Positions 32,969 through 41,552 of a DNA stretch of 64,000 nt are shown piece by piece (positions within the stretch are counted from its first letter, which is position 1; the number at the start of each line of letters is the position of its first letter). The notes below the pieces were generated by a model. That model saw nothing but the letters and a program-made list of their open reading frames with translations, made no database searches and had not been told where the DNA came from. The position numbers were made by a program, and so were the translations under genes. The DNA lies in NCBI RefSeq assembly GCF_010119195.1, contig NZ_WRXL01000003.1, forward strand, positions 1 through 64,000. The letters are read 5' to 3'. This DNA comes from Haloarcula salina. Its GTDB lineage: Archaea; Halobacteriota; Halobacteria; Halobacteriales; Haloarculaceae.

Positions 32969-33889
32969 TCAGAACAGCGCGAGCGACGGGAGATACAGGA
33001 GCACGCAGACGACGGCCTCCCGGCGACCGATGCCCCGCCGCCAGTACAGCAGTCCGAGGACGCCGAGCGAGACGACCAGCATGTAGGTCACGGACGCGGC
33101 GACGGCCGCCGGGTCGGCCAGCGTGACGTCCGCGACGAGCGCGCCGACGCCGAGCGAGAACACCGGGTCGGTGATGTTGCTCCCGAGCAGCGACCCGACG
33201 GAGATGCCCTCGCGGCCCTCGTGGGCGGCGATGCCGGCCACGGCGATCTCCGGGGCCGTCGTTCCCAGGCCCGTCAGGACCCCGACGAGGTACTCGGGGA
33301 TGCCCGCGACCGTCGCGATGGCGACGCCGTTGGTCACCAGCAGGTGACCGCCGACGATTACGAGTCCGATCCCGACCGCGATCTGGGGCAGCGCCCGCGC
33401 CGGGGGTTCCTCGTCTTCGATGACCTCCTCGGTGATCTCCTCGCCGCCCTCGTTGGAGTAGAGGTCGTGGATGAACATGAGGTAGGCGAGCATCATCAAC
33501 AATCCCTCGGAGCGGGTGACGCCGTCCTCCAGCGTGAGGATCATGATGATCATGGCGAGCACCATCGCACCGCCGTAGACCAGGACGTTCCGTCGCTCGG
33601 CGGCGATCGGCGAGATTAGCGCCACGATACCGATGGCCAGCGTGATCTGCGCCGTCTCGGAGCCGACGATGTTCCCCACGAGCAGGTCGCCGGCGCCGTA
33701 GGTCGCGGCGTAGACCGAGGTGGTCATCTCCGGGATCGACGTGCCGATGGAGACGACGGTGACGCCGACGAAGAAGGTGGAGACGCCGTAGTAGAGGGCG
33801 AGTTCGGCCGCCGACCGCACCGTCCTGTCGGCGCCGAGGAGGAGGAGCGCCAGTCCGGCCAGAAACCCCGCGGCGTCGAGGGCCACCAT
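32969..33889 (-). CDS. Ca2+/Na+ (or cation/H+) antiporter, CaCA family
   Basis: A 306-residue membrane transporter with ten or so helices in two inverted halves. Both alpha repeats are visible: GTSIPEMTTSVYAA...GNIVGSE in the first and GLGTTAPEIAVAGIAA...GSLLGSNITDP in the second. In the first repeat the acidic residue is E in SIPE; the second has E in APE, as in YrbG/NCX_Mj. A cytoplasmic acidic loop (EGGEEITEEVIEDEE, about 145-160) separates the halves. It would extrude Ca2+ or a similar ion using the sodium gradient. The ATG at 33889 is unambiguous. Confidence 0.92.
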   Translation of the reverse strand: MVALDAAGFLAGLALLLLGADRTVRSAAELALYYGVSTFFVGVTVVSIGTSIPEMTTSVYAATYGAGDLLVGNIVGSETAQITLAIGIVALISPIAAERRNVLVYGGAMVLAMIIMILTLEDGVTRSEGLLMMLAYLMFIHDLYSNEGGEEITEEVIEDEEPPARALPQIAVGIGLVIVGGHLLVTNGVAIATVAGIPEYLVGVLTGLGTTAPEIAVAGIAAHEGREGISVGSLLGSNITDPVFSLGVGALVADVTLADPAAVAASVTYMLVVSLGVLGLLYWRRGIGRREAVVCVLLYLPSLALF

Positions 33890-34003
33890 GTGATTCGAGT
33901 GACAGTGCCGCGGCTCAAAAGCGTTGACCCGCGCGGACAGTGCGGTCCACCGAGCGGGGCGAGACAGCCGAACAGCGAAGGCCGTACAGATACATGGTCA
34001 CGT

Positions 34004-34627
34004 ATGGCACGGGACTGGGTCGTCCGACTGGGAGTCGTCTGCGCCGTCGCGCTCCTCGCGGGGTGCGGGGCGCTGTTCGGCGGGGGACAGACAGCGGCCG
34101 AAACCACTGTGACGCCCGCGGCCGTGCCGACCGACGAGACGCCCGACGGGGCCGGGGAAGCGGCGGGCCTGCAGGGTGCCGAGCGGGAGTACTGGGGCAA
34201 CGTCACGGCAGCGAACGCGTCGGCCGTGACACAGCCGCGGGTGCTCGACCTGCGTCCGACCTGCCGGCGGCCGCCGGGGCTGGTCGTCCACGTGCAGGTG
34301 CTCGCGCTGCGGAACAACGACCCGGCGACGAACGAGGGCATCAATACGACCTGGCGCTTCGCCGCGCCGTCGAACCGGGCGGTCGCGGGCTCGTACGACA
34401 ACTTCGTCGGGACGATCAGACGGGGCTTTCGGCCGCTTCTGAACGCGACGGCGGTCCGGTACGGGCCGCTCGACCGGGACGGGGACACGGCCACGCAGCC
34501 CGTCACCGTCTACGACGCGAACGGGACGGCGACGGCCTACACGTGGTATCTCGAACGCCAGGACGGGGCGCGATACGATGGCTGCTGGATGACGACCGGG
34601 GTGTCCGCTACCCCTCCATCCCGCTGA
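34004..34627 (+). CDS. Lipoprotein of unknown function
   Basis: A 207-residue exported protein starting MARDWVVRLGVVCAVALLAGC, a signal peptide with the lipobox LAGC at residue 21. It lacks the twin arginine, so it may use Sec. A Thr/Ala-rich linker follows, then a beta-rich domain with several N-x-S/T sites (NVTAANAS, NTTW, NATAV, NGTAT) open to N-glycosylation. A late Cys (GCWM) pairs possibly with C in RPTCRR. I do not recognise the family. Its last 20 nt overlap the 3' end of the convergent permease gene. Confidence 0.72.
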   Translation: MARDWVVRLGVVCAVALLAGCGALFGGGQTAAETTVTPAAVPTDETPDGAGEAAGLQGAEREYWGNVTAANASAVTQPRVLDLRPTCRRPPGLVVHVQVLALRNNDPATNEGINTTWRFAAPSNRAVAGSYDNFVGTIRRGFRPLLNATAVRYGPLDRDGDTATQPVTVYDANGTATAYTWYLERQDGARYDGCWMTTGVSATPPSR

Positions 34628-35687
34628 AAGAGAGCCCGCCCTCGATGTAGCGCTGGGCGAACAGGTACGCCAGCATGATCGGCGAGGCGAACGTGAGCGC
34701 GAACGCCGAGAAGCGCGCCCACGGGATGGAGTACTCGTCGACCAGCGCGTACAGGCCGACCGGGAGCGTGTAGTTCTCCGTGCCGAGCAGGGTCTGGGCG
34801 ACGACGAACTCGGTCCACCCGGTGAGGAAGACGAAGATGAACACCGTCGCCAGCCCGGCGGTCGACATCGGGATGATGACCTCCGTCACCACGCGCCACG
34901 GCGGCGCGCCGTCGACGACGGCCGCCTCCTCGTAGGAGACCGGGATGCCGTCCATGTACGTCTTCAGCAGCCACGTGTTGAACGGCACGGCGGTCGCCGC
35001 GTAGTACACCGCGAGCGCCAGCTTGTTGTCGTTGATGCCGAACTGGACGTACAGCGCGTACATCCCGATGAGCAGCGCCACGCCGAGGCCGCCGCCGACC
35101 TGCGTCATCAGCACGTAGACGAACAGGATCTTCCGGCGGAAGAGGAACTCCCGGCGCGACAGCGCGTACGCCGCCGGGACGATGAGCGACATCGCGATGA
35201 GGACCGTCGGGACGGCGACGGTGAGGCTGTTCCAGAGGAACCGCTTGAACTCCGAGGGCCGGTCGACGCCGAACTCCGACGCGTCGAGCAGCTCGATGCC
35301 CGGCGTCTGGAACACGACGGCGAGGTCGGTGAACGGAACCCCGGCGGAGACCGTGTAGGCCGGGAGGATGAGGTCGCCGACTACCCAGACGAAGGGCTTC
35401 AGCGTCGGCTCGGCGGGGAACAGCGTGAAGCTCTCGGAGGTGTATAGCGAGCTGCCGGAGCCCGAGAGCGCGGCGGTCAGGATCCAGTAGATGGGAAAGA
35501 GCAGTGCCAGCACCACCAGCGTCGCCCCGATGGTCGAGAGGACGACCTTGAGGACCGCGGAGGCGGGCAGTTCGCCGCGTCGGACCGCGCGGACGGTGTA
35601 GGACCAGTTGCGGAGCGTCCGGGCCGGCGTCGCGGCGATGGCCTTCGCGTCGCCGGCGAGTTTCCGCGCGATGGCGTCGAACAGCAT
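34608..35687 (-). CDS. Maltodextrin-type ABC transporter permease, MalG-like
   Basis: A 359-residue inner-membrane permease. A first helix (about 48-75) is followed by a large extracytoplasmic insert (about 76-165) and then five helices. The EAA loop that contacts the ATPase is EEAAVVDGAPPWRVVTEVIIPMSTAG (about 275-300). The insert is reminiscent of MalF/MalG P2-type loops in carbohydrate importers. The ATG overlaps the stop of the upstream permease (ATGA), a sign of coupled translation. Together with the binding protein, the other permease and the ATPase at 40.3 kb it forms a CUT1 importer. Confidence 0.9.
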   Translation of the reverse strand: MLFDAIARKLAGDAKAIAATPARTLRNWSYTVRAVRRGELPASAVLKVVLSTIGATLVVLALLFPIYWILTAALSGSGSSLYTSESFTLFPAEPTLKPFVWVVGDLILPAYTVSAGVPFTDLAVVFQTPGIELLDASEFGVDRPSEFKRFLWNSLTVAVPTVLIAMSLIVPAAYALSRREFLFRRKILFVYVLMTQVGGGLGVALLIGMYALYVQFGINDNKLALAVYYAATAVPFNTWLLKTYMDGIPVSYEEAAVVDGAPPWRVVTEVIIPMSTAGLATVFIFVFLTGWTEFVVAQTLLGTENYTLPVGLYALVDEYSIPWARFSAFALTFASPIMLAYLFAQRYIEGGLSFSGMEG

Positions 35688-36649
35688 CAGTCGCTCACCC
35701 CGTCGGCGAGGCGACCCTTCTTCACGTTCAGCCACATGAACGCGCCGATGAAGGCCAGTGCGACGATGCTGATGGCCGCGCCGCGACCGTACTCCTGAAA
35801 GGCGAGCGCCTCGCGGTAGCCGTAGACGACGATGAGCTCGTTGGCCCGCGCGGGACCGCCCTGATTGAACACGTAGGGGATGAGGAACTGCTGGAACGAC
35901 GCCGCGGAGGTGAGTATCGACGCGAACAGCACGGGCCGCTTGATCGACGGCAGCGTGACGTGGGCGAAGCGCGCGAGGAAGCCCGCGCCGTCGACGACCG
36001 CGGCCTCGTGAAGCTCCTCGGGGACGTCCTGGAGCGCGCTGACGGTGATGATGACCATGAACGGGTACGCCAGCCACGCCTCCGTGACGTTGTACGCGAC
36101 GAAGGCGGTCCAGCGGCCGGACAGCCACGCCACCGATCCGAACCCGACGGCCGAGAGCAGTTGGTTCATCAGCCCGAACTTCGCGGAGCTGAAGATGCCG
36201 CGCCAGACCGTGATGGTGAAGATCGGGGGCAGGCCCATCGGGAAGATGATGAGCGCGCGCAGGAGGCGCTTGCCCCGGACCAGGTCGCTGGTGACGACGA
36301 GCGCGATGGCGAGACTCGCGCCGATCTTGAGCGTGACGCTCGTGGCCACGAACAGCCACGTCACGCCGAAGGAGTTCCAGAACTGCGGGTCGGTCAGCAC
36401 GTCGGCGTAGTTTCGCAAGCCGACGAACGCCGCGTCGCCGAACGTCAGGACGCCGACGACGCCCTCGCCGGCGAAGAGGTTCGCCGGGTCGGCGTTGGTG
36501 ACGGAGATGCCGACCAGATAGAGGACGGGAAACAGCATGAACGCGGAGAAGACGAACAATCCGGGCAACACCAGCAACAGCGAGGCGTCTCCCCGGTCCA
36601 GAAACGGGACGGACTCGATCCGGTCGGCGGCGCGTGTGACCGTGCTCAT
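35687..36649 (-). CDS. Maltodextrin-type ABC transporter permease, MalF-like
   Basis: A 320-residue permease with six helices. An N-terminal soluble segment precedes a first helix near 22-50, and the EAA motif is EELHEAAVVDGAGFLARFAHVTLPSIK (about 210-236). It starts 7 nt after the end of the binding-protein gene and its stop overlaps the start of the second permease. It lacks the very large P2 loop of E. coli MalF, as is usual for other CUT1 transporters. The sugar is inferred as a malto-oligosaccharide from the nearby GH13 and GH15 genes. Confidence 0.9.
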   Translation of the reverse strand: MSTVTRAADRIESVPFLDRGDASLLLVLPGLFVFSAFMLFPVLYLVGISVTNADPANLFAGEGVVGVLTFGDAAFVGLRNYADVLTDPQFWNSFGVTWLFVATSVTLKIGASLAIALVVTSDLVRGKRLLRALIIFPMGLPPIFTITVWRGIFSSAKFGLMNQLLSAVGFGSVAWLSGRWTAFVAYNVTEAWLAYPFMVIITVSALQDVPEELHEAAVVDGAGFLARFAHVTLPSIKRPVLFASILTSAASFQQFLIPYVFNQGGPARANELIVVYGYREALAFQEYGRGAAISIVALAFIGAFMWLNVKKGRLADGVSD

Positions 36650-36656
36650 GGTCCCC

Positions 36657-37943
36657 TCACTCCCACTTGCTGCGGATCTCCTCGGCGGCGGTCGAGAGGG
36701 CCTGCTCCGGCTCGGCGTCGCCGTTGAAGGCCTTGGTGAGGGCGGTCTTGACCGGGGCCCAGACCTTGTTCATCCGGGGGTCGGTCGGCATCGGGACGCC
36801 CTGGCTGACCGTCTGCGAGTAGGTCTGGACGGTGCTCGGGAGTTCGTCGCTCCCGACGAGGCTGTCGAGGACGGGAATCGAGCCCTGCTCCTCGGCGAGG
36901 CGGAGCTGGTGGTCCTCGCTGGTGGCGAACCACTCGACGAACGACCGGGCGGCCTCGGCGGAGCTGCCGCCGTCGCTCATCGCGGACGCGAAGTACCACA
37001 TCGAGATGCCGGTGTACGGGCGGACCTGCCCGCCGTCGATCTCGGGGAACGTCGCCACCTCGTAGTCGATGTCGTTCTGATTGAGCGTCGCGAGGTACCA
37101 CGGCCCGTTGACGGCGAAGGCGGCGTTGCCCTCCGAGAACGCCGCGGCCTGGGGCTCGTAGGTCGGATCGTTGGGCATGTACGGCCGGAGGGTGTCGAGC
37201 GCGAACTGCAGGCCCTCGACCGAGGCGTCGGAGTCGATGCCGAGCGCGGGGTCCTTCTCGGGGTCGAAGTAGTAGCCGCCGAAGGCCTGGATCCACCCGC
37301 TGGTGAAGTAGGGGTCGAACGGCGCGGCCAGCCCGTACTGACTCTTGTCGGGGTCGTGGTAGTCCTCCATCGCCGCGACCATGTCGTCCATCGTCTCGGG
37401 GGCCTCGTCGACGATGTCCGCGTTGTAGATGAGCGTCACCGTCTCCGCGGAGTGGGGCAGGCCGACGACGGCCCCGTCGTACTGGACGGCGCTCGCGGCG
37501 GCGTCCGAGAACTGGTCCAGGCTCACCGAGAGCTGGTCGGACTGGTCGACGACGAACTCGCGCTGGGAGTAGTCCCCGACCCAGTCGTGGGCCCACTCGA
37601 AGATCTCCGGGCCCTGGCCGGCCGGGATGGCGCTGGTCGTCTTGTTCTCCATCTTCGAGATGTCGGACCCCTCGATGGTGTACTCGGTCTGCTCTCCGAA
37701 CGACGCGATGGCGTCCTTTCGGGCCGGGAGCTCGGAGTCCTGAAGCTGGTACCACGCCGTCGCGGTCCCGCCGGACGACCCGCTCGCCGTGCCGTCCGCG
37801 CCCTGGCTGGAGCCGTCGCCGGACCCACCGCCCGAGGCCGTTCCGCCCGTGCTCCCCTGTTCCTGCACGCTACAGCCCGCGAGGGCCGCAGCCGCGGCGA
37901 CGCCACCGATCCGTTCGAGTACCGTCCGTCGTTCCATCGTCAT
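36657..37943 (-). CDS. Sugar ABC transporter substrate-binding lipoprotein (maltose/maltodextrin type)
   Basis: A 428-residue extracellular binding protein with a Tat-like lipoprotein signal: ERRTVLERIGGVAAAAALAGC, lipobox AAGC-type at about residue 24. A Gly/Ser/Thr-rich linker of about 30 residues follows. The mature part shows the SBP_bac_1 pattern: IFEWAHDWVGDYSQ, VVGLPHSAETVTLIYN, FAVNGPWYLATLNQN and MSDGGSSAEAARSFVEW. It captures malto-oligosaccharides for the permeases encoded just downstream. The ATG at 37943 is chosen because it starts right before the twin arginine. A TTTAAGTT box about 35-42 nt upstream on the minus strand is the probable TATA. Confidence 0.9.
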   Translation of the reverse strand: MTMERRTVLERIGGVAAAAALAGCSVQEQGSTGGTASGGGSGDGSSQGADGTASGSSGGTATAWYQLQDSELPARKDAIASFGEQTEYTIEGSDISKMENKTTSAIPAGQGPEIFEWAHDWVGDYSQREFVVDQSDQLSVSLDQFSDAAASAVQYDGAVVGLPHSAETVTLIYNADIVDEAPETMDDMVAAMEDYHDPDKSQYGLAAPFDPYFTSGWIQAFGGYYFDPEKDPALGIDSDASVEGLQFALDTLRPYMPNDPTYEPQAAAFSEGNAAFAVNGPWYLATLNQNDIDYEVATFPEIDGGQVRPYTGISMWYFASAMSDGGSSAEAARSFVEWFATSEDHQLRLAEEQGSIPVLDSLVGSDELPSTVQTYSQTVSQGVPMPTDPRMNKVWAPVKTALTKAFNGDAEPEQALSTAAEEIRSKWE

Positions 37944-38149
37944 GGATAGATATTGGATGAAATAGTGCTTCATAACTTAAATCATTCGGATTAGACAAAT
38001 ACAATGATGATAGATTTCATCGGAAATCCCGACCTCGGAGATCGGACAGGTGGGGCGCAGGCCGCCCGCCTCCAATTACTGATGAGATATTCATTCGTAG
38101 TTCGCGGCGAAGCGTAACACTCAGGTGACCCACTGTGCACCGTTGGCGT
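37944..38149. promoter_or_regulatory. Divergent regulatory region of the maltodextrin importer and GH13 genes
   Basis: This AT-rich 206-bp spacer contains three inverted-repeat-like sites. AATAGTGCTTCATAAC at 37961-37976 resembles an element upstream of the GH15 gene. GATGA-N6-TCATC lies at 38006-38021. TACTGATGA...TCATTCGTA at 38077-38099 is an imperfect 23-bp palindrome. The binding-protein TATA is about 37978-37985 (minus strand). GCGTAACAC at about 38112-38120 may serve GH13. TrmB, encoded in the same cluster, is the obvious candidate regulator. Confidence 0.55.
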
Positions 38150-40225
38150 ATGCACCACCCAGGACCGCCGCGGTTCTGCGCCGTCGGCGACGCGGTCGAA
38201 CTGGCTCCGCGCCGACCGGACCCCGACGCGGCCGCCGAGTGGACGCTGCGCGACCGGCCGGCCGAGAGCGCTGCGACGGTCGGCGACGGGCCGGTCTGTC
38301 ACCTCGAACCCGACGCACCCGGGACCTACCGGGTCGAACTACACACGGAGGACGCGACGCACGTCCAGACGGTCCGGGCGTTCCCGGCCGTCAGAGCGTC
38401 CGCCCGCTTCAGCGTCGACGCGACGGACTTCGAGAGTGAGCCCACGGACGACGCGGACCGGGCCGTCGTCATCGGGCAGTTCAACGACTTCACCGCGGGG
38501 ACCCACTGGGCCGAGCGCGACGGTGACGAGTGGGCGATCGAGACCGATCTCCCGCCGGGAATCCACCGGGCCACCTTCTCGTTCGACGGGTCGTTCGCGG
38601 ACACGGCGACCGACGAGATCACCGTCGACGGGCCGGGTCGGCCGCGCGTCGAACTCGCCGGCGAGGCGGTCGACGACGACCTCGTCGTGACCGCGGACGC
38701 CCGCGCGGCCCCGTCGGGCGGCGACCCCGCCGTGGAGTTCCACCTCGACGACCGCGACGCGCTGGACGAGGCGGCGGTGACCGTCGACGGCGACGAACTC
38801 CGGGTCCCGGTCGACGCCCTTCCCGAATCGGCCCGAATACACGCGGTCCCCGTCGCCGAGCGCCACGGCGTCGCCGACACGCTCGCGGTGGAGCGATCGT
38901 CCGTGGCAGACGGCGACGACATCTCGATCTCGCGACCCGCCGACCCGCCGGCGTGGGTCGCGGACGCGACGATCTACGAGATATTCGTCCGCTCGTTCGC
39001 CGGCGAGACCGTCGACACCACCTTCGAGGCCATCGAGCGGCGGGTCCCCTACATCGAGTCGCTGGGCGTCGACGTGGTGTGGCTCACGCCGGTGCTGTCG
39101 AGTCCGACCCGTCACGGCTACCACGTCACGGACTTCTTCGACACCGCCGACGACCTCGGGTCGCGCGAGGCGTTCGCGTCGCTCGTCGAGCGCCTCCACG
39201 ACGCCGGCATCCGCGTCGTCTTCGACCTCGTCATCAACCACACGTCGCGGGACCATCCGGCCTTCCAGTCGCACCGGGCCGGCGTCCCCGAGTACGCCGA
39301 CTACTACGAGCGCGTCCCGGCCGAGCGCGATATCTCGGACGTGGACTGGGCGGGCGAAGACGCGCCGGGATACTACTTCAACTGGACGCGCATTCCGAAC
39401 CTGAACTACGACTCGCTGGCCGTCCGGCGCTGGATGCTCGACGTGGTCGACGAGTGGCGCGACGTGGTCGACGGCTTCCGCTGCGACGTGGCCTGGGGCG
39501 TCTCCCACGGCTTCTGGAAGGAGGTCCGCGAGCGGGTCAAGGCCGACGACCCCGACTTCCTCCTCCTCGACGAGACCGTCCCGCGCGACGCCGCCTTCGC
39601 CGAGAACGAGTTCGGCGTCCACTACGACACGGACCTGTTCGACGCGCTCCGCGACGTGGGCCGCGGCGACGACCCGGCCAGCGCCGTCCTCGACGCGCTC
39701 GCGGCATCGGTCGAGCGGGGCTACCCGGACCGCACCGGCCACATGCGCTACGTCGACAACCACGACGAGGACCGCTACGTCGAGGCGTGCGGGGCCGCGG
39801 CGCTCCGGGCGGCCGTCGGGGCCGTGTTCACGCTCCCGGGCGTGCCGATGGTCTACGCCGGCCAGGAGCGCGGCGTCGCGGCCCAGCGCGGGACGATGCG
39901 CTGGCACGACGGCGACGACGCCCTCACCGACTTCCACCGGCGGCTGGTGGCGCTGCGCGGGGACCGCCCGGCACTGCGCGCGCCCGAGGTCGAGCCGGTT
40001 TCGTACGCCGTCGAGACGGGCGAGGCCGACAGGGTCGTCGCCTACGAGCGCGCCGACGGGGCCGAGAGGCTGGTCGTCGTCCTGAACTTCGGCGCGGAGC
40101 CGGCCGCGGTAGCCGTCGAGTGGCCCGTCGGCGAGACCGACCTCCTCAGCGGCGAGCGGGTCGCCAGCGAGGACGGCCTCCGGGTCGAGGACGTCGTCGT
40201 CGTTCCGATCCGCGACGGCGACTGA
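38150..40225 (+). CDS. GH13 alpha-glucan hydrolase (neopullulanase/cyclomaltodextrinase-like), cytoplasmic
   Basis: A 691-residue glycoside hydrolase with no signal peptide, so it should act on imported maltodextrin. N-terminal beta-rich domains (about 1-250) include a CBM48-like stretch, VVIGQFNDFTAGTHWAERDGDEW. The GH13 barrel then shows region I DLVINHTS, region II GFRCDVAW (nucleophile Asp near 445), region III LLDET (acid/base Glu near 473) and region IV YVDNHDED (near 536). A C-terminal beta domain ends the chain. Region II lacks the usual RxDxA spacing (R-C-D-V-A), fully consistent with activity. It precedes malK by 95 bp on the same strand. Confidence 0.9.
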   Translation: MHHPGPPRFCAVGDAVELAPRRPDPDAAAEWTLRDRPAESAATVGDGPVCHLEPDAPGTYRVELHTEDATHVQTVRAFPAVRASARFSVDATDFESEPTDDADRAVVIGQFNDFTAGTHWAERDGDEWAIETDLPPGIHRATFSFDGSFADTATDEITVDGPGRPRVELAGEAVDDDLVVTADARAAPSGGDPAVEFHLDDRDALDEAAVTVDGDELRVPVDALPESARIHAVPVAERHGVADTLAVERSSVADGDDISISRPADPPAWVADATIYEIFVRSFAGETVDTTFEAIERRVPYIESLGVDVVWLTPVLSSPTRHGYHVTDFFDTADDLGSREAFASLVERLHDAGIRVVFDLVINHTSRDHPAFQSHRAGVPEYADYYERVPAERDISDVDWAGEDAPGYYFNWTRIPNLNYDSLAVRRWMLDVVDEWRDVVDGFRCDVAWGVSHGFWKEVRERVKADDPDFLLLDETVPRDAAFAENEFGVHYDTDLFDALRDVGRGDDPASAVLDALAASVERGYPDRTGHMRYVDNHDEDRYVEACGAAALRAAVGAVFTLPGVPMVYAGQERGVAAQRGTMRWHDGDDALTDFHRRLVALRGDRPALRAPEVEPVSYAVETGEADRVVAYERADGAERLVVVLNFGAEPAAVAVEWPVGETDLLSGERVASEDGLRVEDVVVVPIRDGD

Positions 40226-40269
40226 CGGGCGCGGACGCCGAGCGCCTCGCTGACCCACTGCAAAAACTT

Positions 40270-40297
40270 CTATGAAAAATCCCATCAAACTTATTAG
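40270..40297 (+). promoter_or_regulatory. malK promoter with upstream CTATGAAAAA element
   Basis: TTATTAG at 40291-40297 is a TATA centred 27 nt before the ATG (40321), so the mRNA should be leaderless. CTATGAAAAA at 40270-40279 ends 11 nt before it. The same 10 bp, in the same orientation relative to transcription and 13 nt from the TATA, precedes the GH15 gene. That position is typical of an activator site next to the BRE. Confidence 0.55.
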
Positions 40298-40320
40298 CCG
40301 AGGGCGTGACACCTCCTGTA

Positions 40321-41487
40321 ATGGCGAGTCTCGAACTAGAAGCGCTTCGAAAGGAGTTCGACGGCGGGTCCATCGTCGCGGTGGACGACATCGACCTGTC
40401 CATCGACGACGGGGAGTTCGTCACGGTGGTCGGGCCGTCGGGCTGTGGCAAGTCGACGACGCTGCGGATGATAGCGGGGCTGGAACGGCCGACGAGCGGG
40501 CGCATCCGCATCGGCGACGAGGACGTGACCGACGTGCACGCGCGCCACCGCGACGTGGCGATGGTGTTCCAGAACTACGCGCTGTACCCGCACAAGACCA
40601 TCGAGCAGAACATGGCGTTCGGTCTGCGGATGAGCACCGACCTCTCGGCCGCCGAGCGCGAACAGCGCGTCACCGAGACGGCCGAGATGATGGGCATCGG
40701 GGACCTGCTCTCCGACACCCCTGACCAGCTCTCCGGCGGGCAGAAACAGCGCGTCGCGCTCGGCCGGGCCATCGTCCGCGAGCCCGACGTGTTCCTCTTC
40801 GACGAGCCGCTCAGCAACCTCGACGCGAAGCTCCGGACGACGATGCGGACGGAGATCCAGCGCCTGCAAGAAGAGCTGGGCATCACGGCGGTCTACGTCA
40901 CCCACGACCAGGAGGAGGCGATGACGATGGGCGACCGCATCGTCATCCTCAACGACGGGAACCTCCAGCAGACCGGGCGACCGAAGGAGGTGTACGAGAA
41001 CCCCGCGAACCGCTTCGTCGGGGGCTTCGTGGGCTCGCCCTCGATGAACTTCCTCGACGTGACCGCCGAGCCGACGGGGGACGGGATCCGCCTGTCCGAC
41101 GAGGACGGCGGGTTCGCCTACGACCTCACCGGCGGTCGCGTCCGGGCGTTCGGCGACATCGAGGGCGGCTCGTACGTCCTCGGCGTCCGCCCGGAAGACG
41201 TCTCGGTGGCCGAGGGCGACGGGCAGGCCGCCGTGCCGGCGACGGTCGACGTGCTGGAGCCGGTCGGGAGCGACAACTACCTCTATCTGAATCTGGGCGA
41301 CGGATCGGACGGTTTCGACGGCGAGGACTCGCCCGCGTTCGTCGCGCGGGTCAGCGCCGACGTGGAGCCGGCCGTCGGCGAGCGCGTTCGAGTGGTCTTC
41401 GACGAGTCCGCCGTCCACCTGTTCGACCCGCGGGACGGCAACGCGGTCACCGCGGCCGAGGAGCCGGCGGCCGCCACGCCGAAGTAG
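40321..41487 (+). CDS. malK: Sugar ABC transporter ATP-binding protein (MalK/MsmX/UgpC type)
   Basis: A 388-residue cytoplasmic ATPase. It shows Walker [10 protein letters not shown] (residues 38-46), the Q-loop [10 protein letters not shown], the signature [16 protein letters not shown], Walker [13 protein letters not shown] and a TOBE-like regulatory domain from about 235 ([27 protein letters not shown]). It energises the importer formed by the binding protein and permeases encoded 4-6 kb upstream on the other strand. A single MalK-like ATPase often serves several sugar importers, so it may be shared. The gene follows GH13 but has its own promoter. Confidence 0.92.
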   Translation: MASLELEALRKEFDGGSIVAVDDIDLSIDDGEFVTVVGPSGCGKSTTLRMIAGLERPTSGRIRIGDEDVTDVHARHRDVAMVFQNYALYPHKTIEQNMAFGLRMSTDLSAAEREQRVTETAEMMGIGDLLSDTPDQLSGGQKQRVALGRAIVREPDVFLFDEPLSNLDAKLRTTMRTEIQRLQEELGITAVYVTHDQEEAMTMGDRIVILNDGNLQQTGRPKEVYENPANRFVGGFVGSPSMNFLDVTAEPTGDGIRLSDEDGGFAYDLTGGRVRAFGDIEGGSYVLGVRPEDVSVAEGDGQAAVPATVDVLEPVGSDNYLYLNLGDGSDGFDGEDSPAFVARVSADVEPAVGERVRVVFDESAVHLFDPRDGNAVTAAEEPAAATPK

Positions 41488-41552
41488 CCGGAGAGCGCGC
41501 TTCTACTCGCCGTATCGAGTTAGTTCACAAAACCAGTCTCGGGAGCGGCCGC

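Noticed and set aside
36537-37949. 470-codon plus-strand frame over the sugar-binding protein gene
   Set aside because: It is the antisense shadow of a clear SBP_bac_1 lipoprotein.
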